This document shows positions 12,953 through 14,778 of a stretch of DNA of 14,778 nucleotides, piece by piece; within the stretch, counting starts at the first letter, position 1; each line of letters opens with the position of its first letter. The stretch comes from QAMX01 sp003149835 (GTDB lineage: Bacteria > Bacillota > Clostridia > Oscillospirales > QAMX01). Location: assembly GCA_959600635.1 (NCBI GenBank), contig CAUGMN010000062.1, positions 1 to 14,778 of the forward strand, given 5' to 3'. Both the position numbers and the translations under genes were made by a program. The notes beneath the pieces are model-generated. The model ran no database searches. It was not told the DNA's origin and worked only from the letters and a program-made list of their open reading frames with translations.

Positions 12953-14674
12953 ATGAACGGAACATACCCTGTCAAAGAGCTTCGGATCGCCGGAACGGAG
13001 ATCGGCCGTTTTGCCGTCTGCGTCGAGCCGGGCGCGGGAGAAACCGCCGCTTACGCCGCGGAGGAGCTGCGTCGATACATAGCGGAGGCGACGGGCGAGA
13101 CGCTCGCTGCGACCGGCGGCGACAAGCAAATCCGTATCTTCAAATGCGGTGAAACCGCGGACGGCGGCTCCCTCGGCGAGGATGATTTTGAAATTTCCGT
13201 CGAAGCGGGCAACCTCCTGCTCAAAGGCGGCGGGAACCGCGGCGTGCTCTATGCGATCTATTCATTTTTAGAGGAGACCGTCGGCTGCCGCTGGTATACG
13301 GCCGAGGTGGAGCGGATTCTCCCGGCTGAACGGATCGATGTGGAAGAGGGCTACCGCCGCGTCGAGCGCGCCGTGTTTGAATACCGCGACAGCTTCTGGC
13401 ACAATTTTATCAACGAGCCGGAATTCCGCGTCAAGCACAAGACCAACACCGACAGCGGCAAACCCATTCCCGAGCGCCTCGGCGGCCGGGTCGGCTACAA
13501 CGGCTTTGTCCATACGCTGACGACGAGCCTCTGCGCCGCCGACAAATATTTTGAAACCCACCCCGAATACTTCGCGCTGCGCGAAGGCGTCCGCGTACCC
13601 AAACAGCTCTGTCTGACAAATCCCGACGTGCTGAAAATCGTCACGGAGGATGTGCTCGAACGCCTCGCGGAGAACAAGCAGCGGATCATCTCTGTCTCGC
13701 AGCATGACAATCAGGAATTCTGCACCTGCGAACGCTGCCGCGCCGTCGACGAGGAGGAAGGGAGCCATATGGGCTCGCTGCTGCGTTTCGTTAACGCCGT
13801 GGCCGACGCGGTCGCGGAGCGCTATCCCGACGTGATGGTGGATACGCTCGCCTATCAGTACACGCGCAATATCCCGAAGCACACCGTCCCGCGCGACAAC
13901 GTGATCATCCGCCTCTGCTCGATTGAATGCTGCTTCCGCCATCCGCTGACGGACGAAGCCTGCGAGGAGAACCGCCGCTTCAAAAAGGACATTGAGGACT
14001 GGAATACGATTTGCGATAACCTCTATATCTGGGACTACACGACGGATTTCTCGCACTACATCGCGCCGTTCCCGAATTTTGAGGCCATCGCGCCCAATGT
14101 CCGCTTCTTTGCCGAGCACCATGTCAAGGGGCTGTTTGAGCAGGGGACCTATAACGGAATCGGCGGCGAGCTCGGCGAGCTGCGCGGCTATCTGCTGGCG
14201 AAGCTGATCTGGAATCCCTACATGAGCGGGGAGGAATACCGTCGCCACCTGCTGGATTTCTGCGAGGGCTACTATGGCCCGGGCGGAAAGCAGATCGCGG
14301 ATTATATCGGAATTTTACAGGAGACGACCCGCGACCAGCATGTCGGCTGTTTCGCCAATCCGGCGCATGTGCTGACCGAATATGCGGAGCGCCTCGACGA
14401 GATCAACGCCCTCTGGGATCAAGCCGAAGCCGCCGCGCGCTCGGAGGCCGAGCTGGGCAGGATTCAGAAATCGCGCATGTCGGTGATGTACGCCGATCTC
14501 CTGCTCCGCTGGGACGAGCGGATGGCAAACGGCGAAGCGGAAAAGCTGGCGGCGGAAAACAAAGCCTTCTACGAGCTGTACGTCAAACATAACGTCCGCC
14601 TCAACGAGTGGGGCGCGCTGAAAGAAGGGCCTGATTTTACAAAGCGGCTCGACGCTTGGGAAAAGGTCCGCTGA
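12953..14674 (+). CDS. DUF4838 domain-containing protein
   Basis: A 573-residue protein of the DUF4838 family, whose activity I do not know. Residues about 10-130 resemble the N-terminal domain of alpha-glucuronidases and related glycosidases, with the typical GVLYAIYSFLEETVGCRWY (97-115). The DUF4838 region follows, with SVSQHDNQEFCTCERC (247-262), a Cys-x-Cys-x-x-Cys cluster at 257, 259 and 262. After it come a TIM-barrel-like section (about 280-420: VMVDTLAYQY, NLYIWDY, VKGLFEQGTYNG) and a helical C-terminal tail. No signal peptide is seen, so it is probably cytoplasmic. The ATG at 12953 is 12 bases after AAAGGAG; an in-frame stop at 12944 excludes longer forms. Relatives lie among glycan-degradation genes, so a glycoside-related role is likely, with the acidic or metal-site residues unassigned. 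It is transcribed alone, with a promoter at 12844 and a terminator at 14730. Confidence 0.9.
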   Translation: MNGTYPVKELRIAGTEIGRFAVCVEPGAGETAAYAAEELRRYIAEATGETLAATGGDKQIRIFKCGETADGGSLGEDDFEISVEAGNLLLKGGGNRGVLYAIYSFLEETVGCRWYTAEVERILPAERIDVEEGYRRVERAVFEYRDSFWHNFINEPEFRVKHKTNTDSGKPIPERLGGRVGYNGFVHTLTTSLCAADKYFETHPEYFALREGVRVPKQLCLTNPDVLKIVTEDVLERLAENKQRIISVSQHDNQEFCTCERCRAVDEEEGSHMGSLLRFVNAVADAVAERYPDVMVDTLAYQYTRNIPKHTVPRDNVIIRLCSIECCFRHPLTDEACEENRRFKKDIEDWNTICDNLYIWDYTTDFSHYIAPFPNFEAIAPNVRFFAEHHVKGLFEQGTYNGIGGELGELRGYLLAKLIWNPYMSGEEYRRHLLDFCEGYYGPGGKQIADYIGILQETTRDQHVGCFANPAHVLTEYAERLDEINALWDQAEAAARSEAELGRIQKSRMSVMYADLLLRWDERMANGEAEKLAAENKAFYELYVKHNVRLNEWGALKEGPDFTKRLDAWEKVR

Positions 14675-14729
14675 AAAACGCGCTGGAAAACGACAACATG
14701 AGGGCGGCTCCGGCGACAAAGCGCCCGCG

Positions 14730-14754
14730 CCCCCCCCGCCGGGGGAGGGTTTTT
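14730..14754 (+). terminator. Terminator after the DUF4838 gene
   Basis: A run of eight C's (14730-14737) pairs with GGGGGAGGG (14741-14749) around a short GCC-type loop, with one mismatch. Five T's (14750-14754) follow directly. It lies 55 bases after the stop codon, in the correct orientation. The long C and G runs are also prone to sequencing error, so the exact run lengths should be treated with care. Confidence 0.8.
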
Positions 14755-14778
14755 AAAAAAACACGCGTTAAATTTTAA

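Noticed and set aside
11849..13129. 426-codon open frame on the minus strand spanning dpaA to DUF4838
   Set aside because: It is antisense to three recognisable genes and crosses a promoter and intergenic structures. The translation is Arg-rich low-complexity.
13268..14248. 326-codon open frame on the minus strand
   Set aside because: It lies entirely antisense within the DUF4838 gene and has no ribosome binding site or family motif.

Overview
The window looks like chromosomal DNA of a GC-rich, endospore-forming member of the Firmicutes (class Clostridia), probably a gut or other anaerobic saccharolytic species. Four things support this. The dipicolinate synthase pair dpaA/dpaB is a spore-specific pathway. 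Ribosome binding sites are strong AGGAGG-type. Several promoters are near-consensus sigma-A, including one perfect TTGACA-17-TATAAT. The accessory genes are typical of carbohydrate-using Clostridia: sugar-binding lipoproteins, a domain-permuted GH3 and a DUF4838 protein. I see no rRNA, tRNA, CRISPR array, insertion sequence, integrase or phage gene.

Layout. (1) 1-1821, minus strand: the first 17 codons of one solute-binding lipoprotein run off the left edge, preceded by a complete paralogue (355-1821). The paralogue has its own terminator (289-330), and the truncated gene has its own promoter (108-136). (2) 2124-6923, plus strand: a probable operon starting at the perfect promoter. It holds a stand-alone GlmU-like left-handed beta-helix protein, glmM, an inositol-monophosphatase-family gene, a PAP2 membrane phosphatase and a YbaK-type deacylase. 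The first two fit amino-sugar activation for cell-wall synthesis. (3) 7056-7096: a perfect 19-bp inverted repeat at the convergent junction. (4) 7160-10904, minus strand: a promoter drives a uroporphyrinogen-decarboxylase-like (MtaA-type) gene followed by a GH3 glycosidase whose catalytic barrel is at the C-terminal end. (5) 11081-12847, plus strand: dpaA and dpaB, separated by an unusual structured gap of 226 bases. (6) 12844-14754, plus strand: a DUF4838 protein with its own promoter, whose -35 box contains the dpaB stop codon, followed by a GC-rich terminator at the right edge.

How the parts work together. GlmM makes glucosamine-1-phosphate, and the neighbouring beta-helix protein keeps several residues expected of a GlmU-type acetyltransferase, so the two may catalyse consecutive steps. 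DpaA and DpaB make the spore-core dipicolinate. The lipoproteins, GH3 and DUF4838 proteins point to scavenging of glycans or glycosides. I found no clearly new multi-gene system. The most interesting leads are the beta-helix/GlmM pair, the UroD-like/GH3 operon, the gap inside the dpa locus, and the compact promoter/leader architecture ahead of the DUF4838 gene.
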